From Alteromonadaceae bacterium XY-R5 (GTDB lineage Bacteria > Pseudomonadota > Gammaproteobacteria > Enterobacterales > Alteromonadaceae), in the NCBI GenBank assembly GCA_001660395.1, contig LXWE01000001.1, positions 806,001-870,000 on the forward strand: a DNA stretch of 64,000 bases, written 5' to 3'. Positions 33,376 through 42,266 of the stretch are shown here, piece by piece. Numbering within the stretch: position 1 is the stretch's first letter; each line of letters begins with the position of its first letter. The notes under the pieces were generated by a model that saw only the letters and a list, made by a program, of their open reading frames with translations, was not told where the DNA came from and searched no databases. Made by a program: the position numbers and the translations under genes.

Positions 33376-34494
33376 TCACTCTTTATTGCTGCTTATTGAA
33401 AATCCATGACGCTTAAGTAAGGCGTTTTTCTTTGCCTCCGCAAGATCTTCATCAACCATTTCCTGACACAATTCTTGTACAGTAATCTCAGGCTCCCAGC
33501 CCAGTTTTTGTTTTGCTTTAGATGCGTCACCTAATAACGTTTCCACTTCTGCAGGGCGGAAATAACGCGGGTCAACACGCACAATTACATCGTCAATTGA
33601 TATACCTGGCGTATCCTCTACTGTGACGATGTCAGTCACCACGGCAATCTCCTCAACCCCCGTCCCTTTAAACTCCAGCGTGATTCCCAGAGCCTCGGCC
33701 GCCATACGCACAAACTCTCTGACCGATATTTGTTGTCCTGTGGCTATCACAAAATCTTCGGCTTCAGTCTGTTGCAACATCATCCATTGCATGCGCACGT
33801 AGTCTTTTGCGTGTCCCCAGTCGCGCTTAGCATCCAAATTGCCTAGATATAAACACTGCTCTAACCCCTGAGCAATATTTGCCAATCCACGGGTAATTTT
33901 TCGCGTAACGAAAGTTTCACCTCGACGCGGGGACTCGTGATTAAACAAAATACCGTTACAGGCGTACATGCCATAAGATTCGCGATAGTTTACAGTTATC
34001 CAATATGCATAGAGTTTCGCCACCCCATAAGGAGAACGGGGGTGAAATGGTGTGACTTCCGTTTGTGGTGTCTGCTGCACTAAGCCGTATAGCTCTGAAG
34101 TTGATGCCTGATAAAAGCGCGTTTGCTTTTCTAAGCCCAAAAAGCGAATGGCTTCTAGCAAACGTAGCGTACCTAATGCGTCTACATCTGCAGTGTATTC
34201 CGGTGATTCAAACGATACAGCAACGTGAGACTGCGCCCCCAAGTTATAAACTTCATCAGGACGCACTTCTGCAAGAATTCGAGTCAAATTAGAACTGTCG
34301 GTTAAATCGCCATAATGCAAATGCAAACGAGGACTCTCCTCATGAGGGTCCTCGTAAATATGATCGATTCGCTGGGTATTAATCAGTGAAGTACGGCGTT
34401 TTATACCGTGCACTTCATACCCTTTGCTGAGTAATAGTTCCGCAAGATAAGAACCATCCTGGCCTGTAATTCCTGTAATGAGCGCTTTTTTCAT
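33376..34494 (-). CDS. gmd: GDP-mannose 4,6-dehydratase
   Basis: 372 aa, the usual size. [13 protein letters not shown] is at residues 7-19; then [36 protein letters not shown], the Tyr/Lys pair in [12 protein letters not shown], and [17 protein letters not shown]. All are hallmark blocks of GMD. It converts GDP-mannose to GDP-4-keto-6-deoxymannose, the precursor of GDP-L-fucose made by the next gene. GDP-mannose must come from genes outside the window. 55 nt separate it from the asparagine-synthase-like gene. Confidence 0.96.
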   Translation of the reverse strand: MKKALITGITGQDGSYLAELLLSKGYEVHGIKRRTSLINTQRIDHIYEDPHEESPRLHLHYGDLTDSSNLTRILAEVRPDEVYNLGAQSHVAVSFESPEYTADVDALGTLRLLEAIRFLGLEKQTRFYQASTSELYGLVQQTPQTEVTPFHPRSPYGVAKLYAYWITVNYRESYGMYACNGILFNHESPRRGETFVTRKITRGLANIAQGLEQCLYLGNLDAKRDWGHAKDYVRMQWMMLQQTEAEDFVIATGQQISVREFVRMAAEALGITLEFKGTGVEEIAVVTDIVTVEDTPGISIDDVIVRVDPRYFRPAEVETLLGDASKAKQKLGWEPEITVQELCQEMVDEDLAEAKKNALLKRHGFSISSNKE

Positions 34495-34549
34495 TCTATT
34501 TTTTAATTATCCATTTCGAGGAAGCTACACCTTTTTCCAATCTCGACGT

Positions 34550-35890
34550 TCATGCATTAAATCCTTTTTTTACCGAAGCAGCTTCACCTTTGGCATAAGG
34601 ATAAGCATACTTTTCCATAAACTTACTTAATGGTGACTTGTATTCACTATTTTTCAATCGAGGTGACAACCACAAAAATTCCTGCACAAGACCTTTATCA
34701 AGTAACGGATACCGCCCTTCGATTCCATGCCCGCCACTTACCGACTCATCTCGAATTAGGTAACTTGATTGGGCTCCTAAAAAGAAGTTTTGCCATGGAA
34801 AAACATCATTTAAGTCATCAGGGAAACTTCCTGGATTAGGTTGCCCAAAGGTATATTTCCCATAATTGCCCATAATTTCATCGCCACCCTGCCCAGATGC
34901 CATAACCTTTATACGCGGGTGCGCCTGCTTAACCTCTGTCAATAAATGCGCTAGCGCTTGAGCTCCGGGATCGTCTGAACCATTCTTCACATAATTGTTA
35001 GGATCTAAATCAGGCCCATAGTAAAAATCAGCACAGTGACTACGAATAAATTCGCAGGCGCTACGGCGATGATCAGATGTCAATTTATTGAAACTGTATT
35101 TATATGCCGTTTGAGGAGAGGTAACTCTCTCAAGACGAGCATTTAGAATAGGTAAATGTTCCTGACCTTCATAGCTATAGCTAATAAAATCAACGCCGAG
35201 TAACTCCAATCCACACGCAATAGCACCGCTATCATGGCCACTGCTTAGTGGCAAAATCAGCTCGTAATTCAAGTGTGTAAAACGCTTCTTTAAGCTTTGC
35301 AAAAAGGCTGCTTCCCAATCATCAAAATGTGTTTTGGTTTGCTGCAGGCAAAATTGGGTTACGGATTGCTTGTGAATTATCTTTTTAGCGTCGAGATTGA
35401 AGATAAGGGTTTCATTTGGTTGGCATCGTACCGCTTGGGTAGTATGTAATAACTCTATCGGCTCTGCGTAACTCGAGACGCTAAGATGTTCTGAATCACG
35501 AATATAATATAAGGGTTTTGTGCCAAAGGTATCGGTTGAAATCAGCAATTCGCGCCGCTTAAGATCAAACAATACAATTGCAAATTCACCATCCAAAGAG
35601 GTGACAAAATCGGCTCCTTTTACTAAGTATTGCTCGATGATATAGCCAATTTCGGTTTGTCCTTGGGGAAGCTCGTTATACAGTTCACCATTGAAACAAC
35701 ATGCGATATTTTCATAAACCAGTGGCTGCTGAACAAAATCGCCTGTCACACTTAATAAAAAGTGAGTCATGCAAATATCGTCAATGTTCAGCATAGATGC
35801 GCGATCTGGACCTCTGCGTCGCAATAAATCGACCGCAGGAATATCATCTACGTTTGTCAAAGATCGTGTGGTAAGAAAAATTGAGCACAT
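34550..35890 (-). CDS. Asparagine-synthase-like glutamine amidotransferase
   Basis: 446 aa. It has the N-terminal class II glutaminase with Cys2, RRRGPDRAS (24-32), FNGELYN (66-72) and DGEFA. The synthetase domain follows, with its ATP pyrophosphatase loop LPLSSGHDSGA (214-223), the second motif ASGQGGDEIMG and a C-terminal GIEGRYPLLDKGL. It is shorter than AsnB (about 550-620 aa). Such enzymes in polysaccharide clusters amidate carboxyl groups, for example of uronic or nonulosonic acids. The likely acceptor is a carboxylate on a flagellar sugar (inference). It is 2 nt from the epimerase gene upstream. Confidence 0.88.
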   Translation of the reverse strand: MCSIFLTTRSLTNVDDIPAVDLLRRRGPDRASMLNIDDICMTHFLLSVTGDFVQQPLVYENIACCFNGELYNELPQGQTEIGYIIEQYLVKGADFVTSLDGEFAIVLFDLKRRELLISTDTFGTKPLYYIRDSEHLSVSSYAEPIELLHTTQAVRCQPNETLIFNLDAKKIIHKQSVTQFCLQQTKTHFDDWEAAFLQSLKKRFTHLNYELILPLSSGHDSGAIACGLELLGVDFISYSYEGQEHLPILNARLERVTSPQTAYKYSFNKLTSDHRRSACEFIRSHCADFYYGPDLDPNNYVKNGSDDPGAQALAHLLTEVKQAHPRIKVMASGQGGDEIMGNYGKYTFGQPNPGSFPDDLNDVFPWQNFFLGAQSSYLIRDESVSGGHGIEGRYPLLDKGLVQEFLWLSPRLKNSEYKSPLSKFMEKYAYPYAKGEAASVKKGFNA

Positions 35891-35892
35891 AA

Positions 35893-36819
35893 CTAACGTC
35901 CGTTAATCCAATCCCACATGCGCGCAATGCCCTGATGCATAGAAACCTTTGGATAATATCCCAAACGCGCTTGCGCGTGCTGGTAAGATGAGAAATTACG
36001 CAATACTTCGCCATTTCTAGCGGGCATTTGGACGAGGCTTAGTGACTTTCCTGCAACATATTCAGCCACTTCAATTAAGGCCAACAGCGTACTCTCGATA
36101 CCAGTTGCAATATGATATGTTTCTAATGCATCTTTACTGTTATTTAAGGCTAAATGAATCGCGGTACAGATATCAGAAACATGAATGAAATCGCGGCTAG
36201 CCTGACCATCCCCAAACACATTTAACATCGCATCGGTTTGTAAACATTCAAGAATTTTATTTACCACACCTTTTTTATGCAGGCTATGCTCACCATATAC
36301 GTTCCCAAATCGTAAAACCGTAATTGGAAGACCATAAGATGCTGAAAATGCTGAACAATACCCCTCACATGCTAGTTTACTGGCACCATATGGGGAGATG
36401 GGTTTAGGAATAGATAACTCATTCACTGGTGGCTGTGTATTCCCCATTAGCGCCCCACCCGTTGACGAAAAGACCAAGCGCTTAATGCCATGCTTTGCTG
36501 CGGCCTGAAGAATATTCAGAGTACCCACTACATTGGATTGTAAGTTTCCATAAGGATCCTGCATAGATTCAACCACGGACCCCTTTGCCGCCAAATGGAC
36601 AACAAAGTCTACCTCAAGCATTGCGTGGTCACAGGTTTCAAGCGATTGAATATCGCCATAAATAATCTCTGCAAAACCGTCCAATAACGGAGAATTTTGA
36701 CTACCTGATATATTGTTATCTAGCACGCGAATCTGATAATGATCTTGCAAAAATAAGGCTAAATTCGTTCCAATAAACCCTAAGCCACCCGTGATCAATA
36801 CAACCGGTTTACTGCGCAT
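35893..36819 (-). CDS. NAD-dependent nucleotide-sugar epimerase/dehydratase
   Basis: The 308-aa extended SDR has the cofactor motif TGGLGFIGTN (11-20), HLAAKGSVVESM, FSSTGGALMGN, an intact SPYGASK Tyr/Lys pair, and RFGNVYGEHS. It ends with the short C-domain typical of UDP-glucose/UDP-GlcNAc 4-epimerases. The substrate may be a UDP-sugar, possibly feeding UDP-hexose chemistry in this block. It overlaps the GT4 gene by 11 nt and precedes the amidotransferase by 2 nt. The precise reaction (4-epimerase or 4,6-dehydratase) is not certain. Confidence 0.87.
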   Translation of the reverse strand: MRSKPVVLITGGLGFIGTNLALFLQDHYQIRVLDNNISGSQNSPLLDGFAEIIYGDIQSLETCDHAMLEVDFVVHLAAKGSVVESMQDPYGNLQSNVVGTLNILQAAAKHGIKRLVFSSTGGALMGNTQPPVNELSIPKPISPYGASKLACEGYCSAFSASYGLPITVLRFGNVYGEHSLHKKGVVNKILECLQTDAMLNVFGDGQASRDFIHVSDICTAIHLALNNSKDALETYHIATGIESTLLALIEVAEYVAGKSLSLVQMPARNGEVLRNFSSYQHAQARLGYYPKVSMHQGIARMWDWINGR

Positions 36820-38059
36820 TTTTTTCTTCCTTTACGGCTTGATTGATAACCGTGAGATAACGCTGAACTTGCACATTAATCGCATATTCGTTCAATGCTT
36901 TATTTCGACATGAATCGATAGAAATTTGATTTTTCGGCTGATTTACCAAAGCTTCAATGGCTTCAGATAACGCCGCTACATCAAATGGAGACACCAACCG
37001 CCCTAATGCTGGATGATTGACGATATCAGGCATACCACCTATCTCAAAGCCAACAACTTGTGTCCCACACGCCAACGACTCCATGGCCGCAAACGGCAGG
37101 TTATCCACTCTAGAAGAAACCACTGTCACACGTGCAAGGCTGTATAGCGCAGCCAGTATGGCGTTATTGTTGATGTTTCCGAGATAGTGAACTGGATACT
37201 GGCAATTAGGCGGGCATTCCACATCATCGTTACCAAATACAATCACTTCAATATCATCATGTGATTGGGTCATCCGATTAACTGCATTAATGCACAAATC
37301 AAACCCTTTGCGCATGTCCGTGTTTGCATGGGCTGCGCCAAATAAAATGTAAACTTTATCAGAATGAAACTCGAATCCCTGTCGCATGAGGAAATCACAG
37401 GGATCATCTAAAGGCTTAAATACATCAGTTTCAAGCGAACTGGGAATTGCCAAAGCAGAACAGTGTGAAAAGAGACGACTGATTTTCACTTTTTCGGTTA
37501 ACCAGCGACTACCAGCTATAAACTGAACGTTTAAGTTTTTCCAAAAGCGCAGCTTTCTATTCCATATAAAAGCGTTTGCATCCTCAGTTAATGAGGATAA
37601 TGGATATTGGTCACACCAACTTTCATCCGTATCTTCAACATAATGCAACGAGCCACTAAACGCCCATTCATCCGCTAATCGCCAAAGCATAGGCGCCTTA
37701 ATATTGGCTAGCTCTTTAATGGAAATAGTATCGCCACCGATCCAATGTAACAGCACAAGATCAAACTGCTTTTCGTTCAGGTACTTATCCAGTCCCGTAT
37801 AGCGAAGGCAAAAAGACTGATAACCAGACTGTTGGGCTCTCAATTGGGGGTAAAGCTCTGTACTTACCCAAGCGTTAAAGGCCTGTTTCTTGGGTGACAA
37901 AGGCAAATCATACTGCTCAATATCCGCTTCGTCTGAATATTTTCGGCGCACTATCATAGTGACATCAAGGCCACTCTCTCGCAGTCCCTTAAAAAGGCGA
38001 AATGCACCTCGCGCCGCACCACCTTTGTTATCACAAAAGCATACGTAGGCGACTTTCAT
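36809..38059 (-). CDS. GT4-family glycosyltransferase
   Basis: The 416-aa protein has a GT-B fold. The N-terminus has GGAARGAFRLFKGL for acceptor binding (12-25). The C-terminal nucleotide-sugar domain has VYILFGAAHANTDMRKGFDL, VHYLGNINNNAIL and the family signature SRVDNLPFAAMESLACGTQVVGF, with the E-x7-E-like arrangement. It is a retaining transferase using a nucleotide sugar. The neighbouring sulfoquinovose-synthase-like, fucose and epimerase genes supply candidate donors. It overlaps the FkbM gene by 4 nt. No signal or membrane segment is seen, so it acts in the cytoplasm. Confidence 0.9.
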   Translation of the reverse strand: MKVAYVCFCDNKGGAARGAFRLFKGLRESGLDVTMIVRRKYSDEADIEQYDLPLSPKKQAFNAWVSTELYPQLRAQQSGYQSFCLRYTGLDKYLNEKQFDLVLLHWIGGDTISIKELANIKAPMLWRLADEWAFSGSLHYVEDTDESWCDQYPLSSLTEDANAFIWNRKLRFWKNLNVQFIAGSRWLTEKVKISRLFSHCSALAIPSSLETDVFKPLDDPCDFLMRQGFEFHSDKVYILFGAAHANTDMRKGFDLCINAVNRMTQSHDDIEVIVFGNDDVECPPNCQYPVHYLGNINNNAILAALYSLARVTVVSSRVDNLPFAAMESLACGTQVVGFEIGGMPDIVNHPALGRLVSPFDVAALSEAIEALVNQPKNQISIDSCRNKALNEYAINVQVQRYLTVINQAVKEEKNAQ

Positions 38060-38832
38060 CGCTTTGACTCATCAGGACGATAACAAAAAATATTAATCTG
38101 ACAGTCAAAAAAGCCTCTTGGCTCTCGGTTTATTAGGGGGGACAAACGCTTATTGATCTGATGAATATGGTAGCGATATCCCTGAGACTCTAGGATCCCG
38201 ATAATTCGAGCCAGCTGTTGCTTATCATTTTTACCAGAGTGAAATTCTAGAATTAGATGCTTAACCTTTACCAATTGCTCTTCGATATGCGGCAACACGT
38301 CATTTTCACTTCCTTCAATGTCGATTTTGAGAAGGTCAATGGACGAGAACTTTTCCAATTCTTTTTTAAAATCAATTGCTTGTACAAAAACACAATCATC
38401 AGAAGAATCTGCTTGAACATGTCCGGCATCTGTTCCCGTCGACTGAAAGCGTAATTCTTCTGCGTTGGTCCATGCAGCATGATTAACCACTGCCACATTA
38501 CTGACATTATTTTTGCGCAAGTTGCGTTCGCAATAATCAAAGATAAATGGGTCGGCTTCATAGCCGTAAATGGATGCAGAGGGAAAAGACTTCGAAAAGA
38601 ACAAGACACTCAGACCTATATTGGAGCCCACATCCACAATCACTGGCTGGTCGTTGCCAGGAATAAAATCGTACTCTCTTTCGACAAAAATCTCTTTTAG
38701 CTGAGAAAGAAAACTAGCCACATCGGGTACATCAACATTGAAGTCACCAAAGCAGATGTCGGTTACCGCTTTTTTACGAGGAAAGCCCTTATACTCTGCT
38801 GCCAATTGTGCGTATTCTGAATGACTGATCAT
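38056..38832 (-). CDS. FkbM-family methyltransferase
   Basis: 258 aa. The SAM motif is VIVDVGSNIGLS (64-75), the acidic loop is IYGYEADPFIF, and the FkbM block is LLKIDIEGSENDVLP near 164-178, followed by LILEFHSG. It is close to typical length and has no extra domain, unlike the FkbM gene at 22984. It probably O-methylates a glycan sugar. It overlaps the GT4 gene by 4 nt and sits 8 nt after a glycosyltransferase gene. Confidence 0.9.
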   Translation of the reverse strand: MISHSEYAQLAAEYKGFPRKKAVTDICFGDFNVDVPDVASFLSQLKEIFVEREYDFIPGNDQPVIVDVGSNIGLSVLFFSKSFPSASIYGYEADPFIFDYCERNLRKNNVSNVAVVNHAAWTNAEELRFQSTGTDAGHVQADSSDDCVFVQAIDFKKELEKFSSIDLLKIDIEGSENDVLPHIEEQLVKVKHLILEFHSGKNDKQQLARIIGILESQGYRYHIHQINKRLSPLINREPRGFFDCQINIFCYRPDESKR

Positions 38833-38840
38833 CTCTTACA

Positions 38841-39704
38841 TTACCTGGAATAAAACTGTCGAAGCAACGCTTCGCATCTTTCATTTGCCGCATAGGCATT
38901 AATGTCTGGGAAACTACTTGGATTAAAGTCGGGATCAAACAAATCGTAAGCGACCGATGTGACCCGGCAATTAACACCACTGCCATCCAAACCAATATTG
39001 GTTAGCAAACTTCTTTTCGGATAAAGCGTTAGCTTTTGATTTTCGATTTGCCATGCGCCCCGGCGAATGCCCCACACGTCAAGTTTGCCTGATAGATACC
39101 CTCTGAGAATCTTACTTCTGTCGTTTCCAGCCTGCTCCAAACGCCTAATAAATTCGGGTTGAAGCATCAAAGTCTCAAAATGACTGGCATCCCAATTGAT
39201 GCTTAACCAATCCTGGCGTTTCATTGACCAGCCCCAAGTGGAACTGCGCGTTGAAGCAAATAAATCCATATCCGCGGTATCAGGTAACGAAGCAATTGAT
39301 GGGGTATATCCAGTGATTACACCAATGTGAGGATTATCTTCGTAATAATCAAAAGACTGGCTCATGAAATCAAGAAAATAGCGGTTCACCAACATATCGT
39401 CTTCCATAACGATGACCCCGCGATAGTCTTTAATTACCTCAGTGACCGCACCTATCACACTTGACGCTAACCCTTGGTTTTCTGCTTTTGCGGTTACAAT
39501 GCAACGACGAAACCCTTCCACTCTATTTGCGACATTCAGTGTTTGCTGTACAGCCTCAACGTCGCCCGCGGTTGCCCCATCCACAAACACATAAATATCA
39601 TGCATAAAGGCATTATCACACTTGGCTAATGACGCAAGTGTTCGGCGTAAATGCTCTGGTCGGTTATAGGCTGTCACCACTATGGGTAAACGCTTCGCTT
39701 GCAA
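38841..39704 (-). CDS. GT2/GT13-like glycosyltransferase
   Basis: 287 aa. The N-terminal PIVVTAYNRPEHLRRTL (7-23) and the metal-binding EDD at 101-103 in VIVMEDDMLVN mark a GT-A fold. SSTWGWSMKRQDW near 160 and ITGYTP belong to the GNT-I/nucleotide-diphospho-sugar family seen in capsule clusters. The start is a TTG at 39704 with AGGAG 8 nt upstream; no ATG fits as well. The SQD1-like gene is upstream after an 80-nt gap. Donor and acceptor are unknown. Confidence 0.85.
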   Translation of the reverse strand: MQAKRLPIVVTAYNRPEHLRRTLASLAKCDNAFMHDIYVFVDGATAGDVEAVQQTLNVANRVEGFRRCIVTAKAENQGLASSVIGAVTEVIKDYRGVIVMEDDMLVNRYFLDFMSQSFDYYEDNPHIGVITGYTPSIASLPDTADMDLFASTRSSTWGWSMKRQDWLSINWDASHFETLMLQPEFIRRLEQAGNDRSKILRGYLSGKLDVWGIRRGAWQIENQKLTLYPKRSLLTNIGLDGSGVNCRVTSVAYDLFDPDFNPSSFPDINAYAANERCEALLRQFYSR

Positions 39705-39784
39705 TGTATATGCTCCTACTTCTTATGGTTAAAACCTCAATTGCTTAATCCAATATTGAGGTTCCGAGCACGGATACTTCCCTG

Positions 39785-40939
39785 CTATTTACACAACCAT
39801 TTTGATTCACAAGGAATTTTGCTTCTATCTGCCCTTTCTGCGTATTTTTGAGCAATATCGACAACTTCTTCTAACAAGCCATCAGCCAACTTGGTGGGTT
39901 GTAAACCATCCTTCAAGAAACACTCATTCACCACATGCAATTCATTTTCAGGCGCCTCATTGCGCGGGTTTGCAATAAGACTCACTTCAACATGGGTCAA
40001 GGTCGAAACAATATCAGCTAAATCACGGATTTTATGGGTTTCCGTCATTTGGTTGTAGATTTTGACTCGCTCACCTTTTTTAGGTGGATTAGATAGGGCT
40101 ATTTCAATGCAGCGGACAGTGTCTCTAATATGAATAAACGCCCGCGTCTGGCCTCCAGTTCCATGCACTGTTAACGGATACCCCACGGCTGCCTGCATAA
40201 GAAAACGGTTAAGAACGGTACCGTAATCACCGTCATAATCAAATCGGTTAATTAAACGCTCATCTCGTTTGGTCTGTTCCGTTTGGGTTCCCCAAACGAT
40301 TCCCTGATGCAAGTCTGTGATACGCAATTGATCATTCTTGTTGTAATAAAAGAAAAACAACTGATCTTGCGTTTTCGTCATGTGATAAATGCTTCCAGGG
40401 TTAGCTGGATACAAAAATTCTGCTGTTTGCCCGGCACCAACATCGACACTAAGATAACCTTCCGGGATCTCCATTCCTGCAGTACCGTAGCCGTATACTC
40501 CCATAGTGCCTAAATGGACTAAGTGGATATCTAATCCAGTCTCAACAATTGCACAACACAAGTTGTGAGTTGCGTTAAGGTTGTTATTAACCGTATAACG
40601 CTTATGTGCTGGAGACTTCATCGAGTAAGGTGCCGCGCGCTGCTCAGCAAAATGCACAACTGAATCAGGGTGCCACTCTTTTAACAATGACACCAAGGCA
40701 TCATAATCTTCAGCAACATCAAGATTTTTAAATTGAATATGCTTTCCGGAAATTTCCTTCCATGCATCAATACGAGTTTCTATTGCAGAAATTGGCGTAA
40801 GCGACTGAATGCCGAGTTCGTTGTCAATCCGTCTACGAGACAGATTATCAACTATCATTACATCATGACCATTATCTGATAAATACAGCGCTGTGGGCCA
40901 ACCGCAGAAGCCGTCTCCACCTAAAATCAGTACTTTCAT
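39785..40939 (-). CDS. UDP-sulfoquinovose synthase-like enzyme (SQD1/SqdB family)
   Basis: 384 aa from the ATG at 40939, with AAAAGG upstream. The N-terminus KVLILGGDGFCGWPTALYL and the following DNLSRRRIDNELG..SLTPI are hallmarks of SQD1/SqdB. Catalytic-type residues match too: Thr145 in LGTMGVYG, and Tyr185-His186-Lys189 in YHMTK, then RITDLHQGIVWG and RAFIHIRDTVRCI. SQD1 makes UDP-sulfoquinovose from UDP-glucose and sulfite, normally for photosynthetic sulfolipid and in some archaea for protein N-glycans. Here it leads an eight-gene block with glycosyltransferases in a flagellar island. Either a sulfonated sugar is made, or a relative uses another nucleophile; sequence alone does not decide. 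Confidence 0.88.
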   Translation of the reverse strand: MKVLILGGDGFCGWPTALYLSDNGHDVMIVDNLSRRRIDNELGIQSLTPISAIETRIDAWKEISGKHIQFKNLDVAEDYDALVSLLKEWHPDSVVHFAEQRAAPYSMKSPAHKRYTVNNNLNATHNLCCAIVETGLDIHLVHLGTMGVYGYGTAGMEIPEGYLSVDVGAGQTAEFLYPANPGSIYHMTKTQDQLFFFYYNKNDQLRITDLHQGIVWGTQTEQTKRDERLINRFDYDGDYGTVLNRFLMQAAVGYPLTVHGTGGQTRAFIHIRDTVRCIEIALSNPPKKGERVKIYNQMTETHKIRDLADIVSTLTHVEVSLIANPRNEAPENELHVVNECFLKDGLQPTKLADGLLEEVVDIAQKYAERADRSKIPCESKWLCK

Positions 40940-41094
40940 ATGCACTACCTTTTCATTAAGCCCATTGAGCGAACAAATCTATGTTCATACAGTGATTCAT
41001 CGAAAACTGCTTTCCCAACAACCCTGAAATTTTAACTATTCGACGAAGCCACTTAGCGTGATGCAACGTTCATCGTAAACGCACCCTAATCTTG

Positions 41095-41121
41095 TTATCG
41101 ACCAATCAGAGGGTTACTAAA
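41095..41121 (-). promoter_or_regulatory. Candidate sigma-28 promoter for the sulfoquinovose/fucose block
   Basis: On the minus strand: TTTAGTAA, 11 nt, GTCGATAA. The -10 matches 7 of 8 and the spacing is exact, but the -35 matches only half. It sits in the 259-bp gap 40940-41204, about 150 nt before the ATG at 40939. It is weaker than the box at 32330. Nothing else is seen in this gap. Confidence 0.4.
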
Positions 41122-41204
41122 GTCTATCCAAACCCATTATTCACGGCACTCGCATAATAAAGGTCGATTTACTTACAAAATCTAACTCACCATCGCGCAT
41201 TTAT

Positions 41205-42266
41205 TTACTTTGCGAATTCGCGCCAGCTTATCACCTTAGCCTCGTACAAGACTTTGTTTATACTTTCACTGACCGCTTTCTCGTGGGCGCCTTCAATGCA
41301 ATTGACAATAATATCTGGTTGATCCTGCGCTACCGCTTCAAGGCCTTTTATCGGAATATTACGAAGAAAACCTTGATTGTCAGGATGCGAAATTAAAAAG
41401 CACTCAATCTGTATCCCTTGCCTTTGCAACAATAAACAAACTATCTCCGATACCTCTCGGATACCAAATATAGCGATGCGCTGATCGGCATTGATGAGCC
41501 CATCAATAGCCAATTCCCCCTCGATTGACGCAAGTAGCAAACGCTTTAATTGCGATGCCGTGCTCATTGAAGAGGCCAACCTCTGCTCAAGAGATGAGCC
41601 ATATGTGGTAACGCCTAAGGTTCGGTCAATAAACTCATCTTGAAGTAAAATATTAGCGCGATTTTGACTATCACTACTGATACCTAGCTTCGAAAAAATT
41701 GCTATGACCCGCTCGGTGAAAACACCTTGAAATTGTTGTATCGCACGCTTCATAAAATACATATCAGCGGCTATATTCAGGCATTCATTAAAGGGGCCTA
41801 TGCTCTCAAAAAGCGCTCTGCGACAAAAAAAACCAGGATGAACGGGTTTAAACGCCTGAGGGTTGGCATGATAGGCAATGCTCTGATGACGCAATTTTGT
41901 GCTCTCATCATCCCAAACGATCGTGCCACTATAAAAATCGATATCATCCGTTAACTGGGCAATCACATCTTCAATTACCTGCGCATCATGAAGCTCATCA
42001 TCGGAATTTAAAAAGTAAATAAATTCACCAGATGCCAAGGCAACTCCCTTGTTAAACGCATGATAAATCCCTCTATCCTTTGAAGATACGATTTGAGCAA
42101 TATGAGGAAACTCTGCTGCAACTTTCAGTGTTTGGTCACTCGAACGACCATCAACAATAATATGTTCGATATCGGCAATCGCGGTTTGCCTTTCTACACT
42201 GGCTAAACAAGCTCGTAAGGTCTGCGAGCTATTATAGGTTGCTGTAATTATGGATATTTTCTTCAT
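41205..42266 (-). CDS. GT2-family glycosyltransferase with C-terminal Rossmann-like module
   Basis: 353 aa. The GT2 domain has ISIITATYNSSQTL (4-17), IIVDGRSSDQT (36-46), GIYHAFNKG and SDDE at 88-91, with the WcaA-like phage-tail pattern of O-antigen transferases. The last 95 residues, from QRIAIFGIREVSEIVCLLL near 262, form a small Gly-rich module similar in plan to the end of the transferase at 17667. That part may bind a nucleotide or a partner. The gene overlaps the Stealth gene by 4 nt and ends the third gene block. Confidence 0.88.
   Translation of the reverse strand: MKKISIITATYNSSQTLRACLASVERQTAIADIEHIIVDGRSSDQTLKVAAEFPHIAQIVSSKDRGIYHAFNKGVALASGEFIYFLNSDDELHDAQVIEDVIAQLTDDIDFYSGTIVWDDESTKLRHQSIAYHANPQAFKPVHPGFFCRRALFESIGPFNECLNIAADMYFMKRAIQQFQGVFTERVIAIFSKLGISSDSQNRANILLQDEFIDRTLGVTTYGSSLEQRLASSMSTASQLKRLLLASIEGELAIDGLINADQRIAIFGIREVSEIVCLLLQRQGIQIECFLISHPDNQGFLRNIPIKGLEAVAQDQPDIIVNCIEGAHEKAVSESINKVLYEAKVISWREFAK

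Noticed and set aside
17667-41000. O-antigen or capsule locus
   Set aside because: No flippase, polymerase, chain-length regulator, exporter or lipid-carrier initiating transferase in the window.
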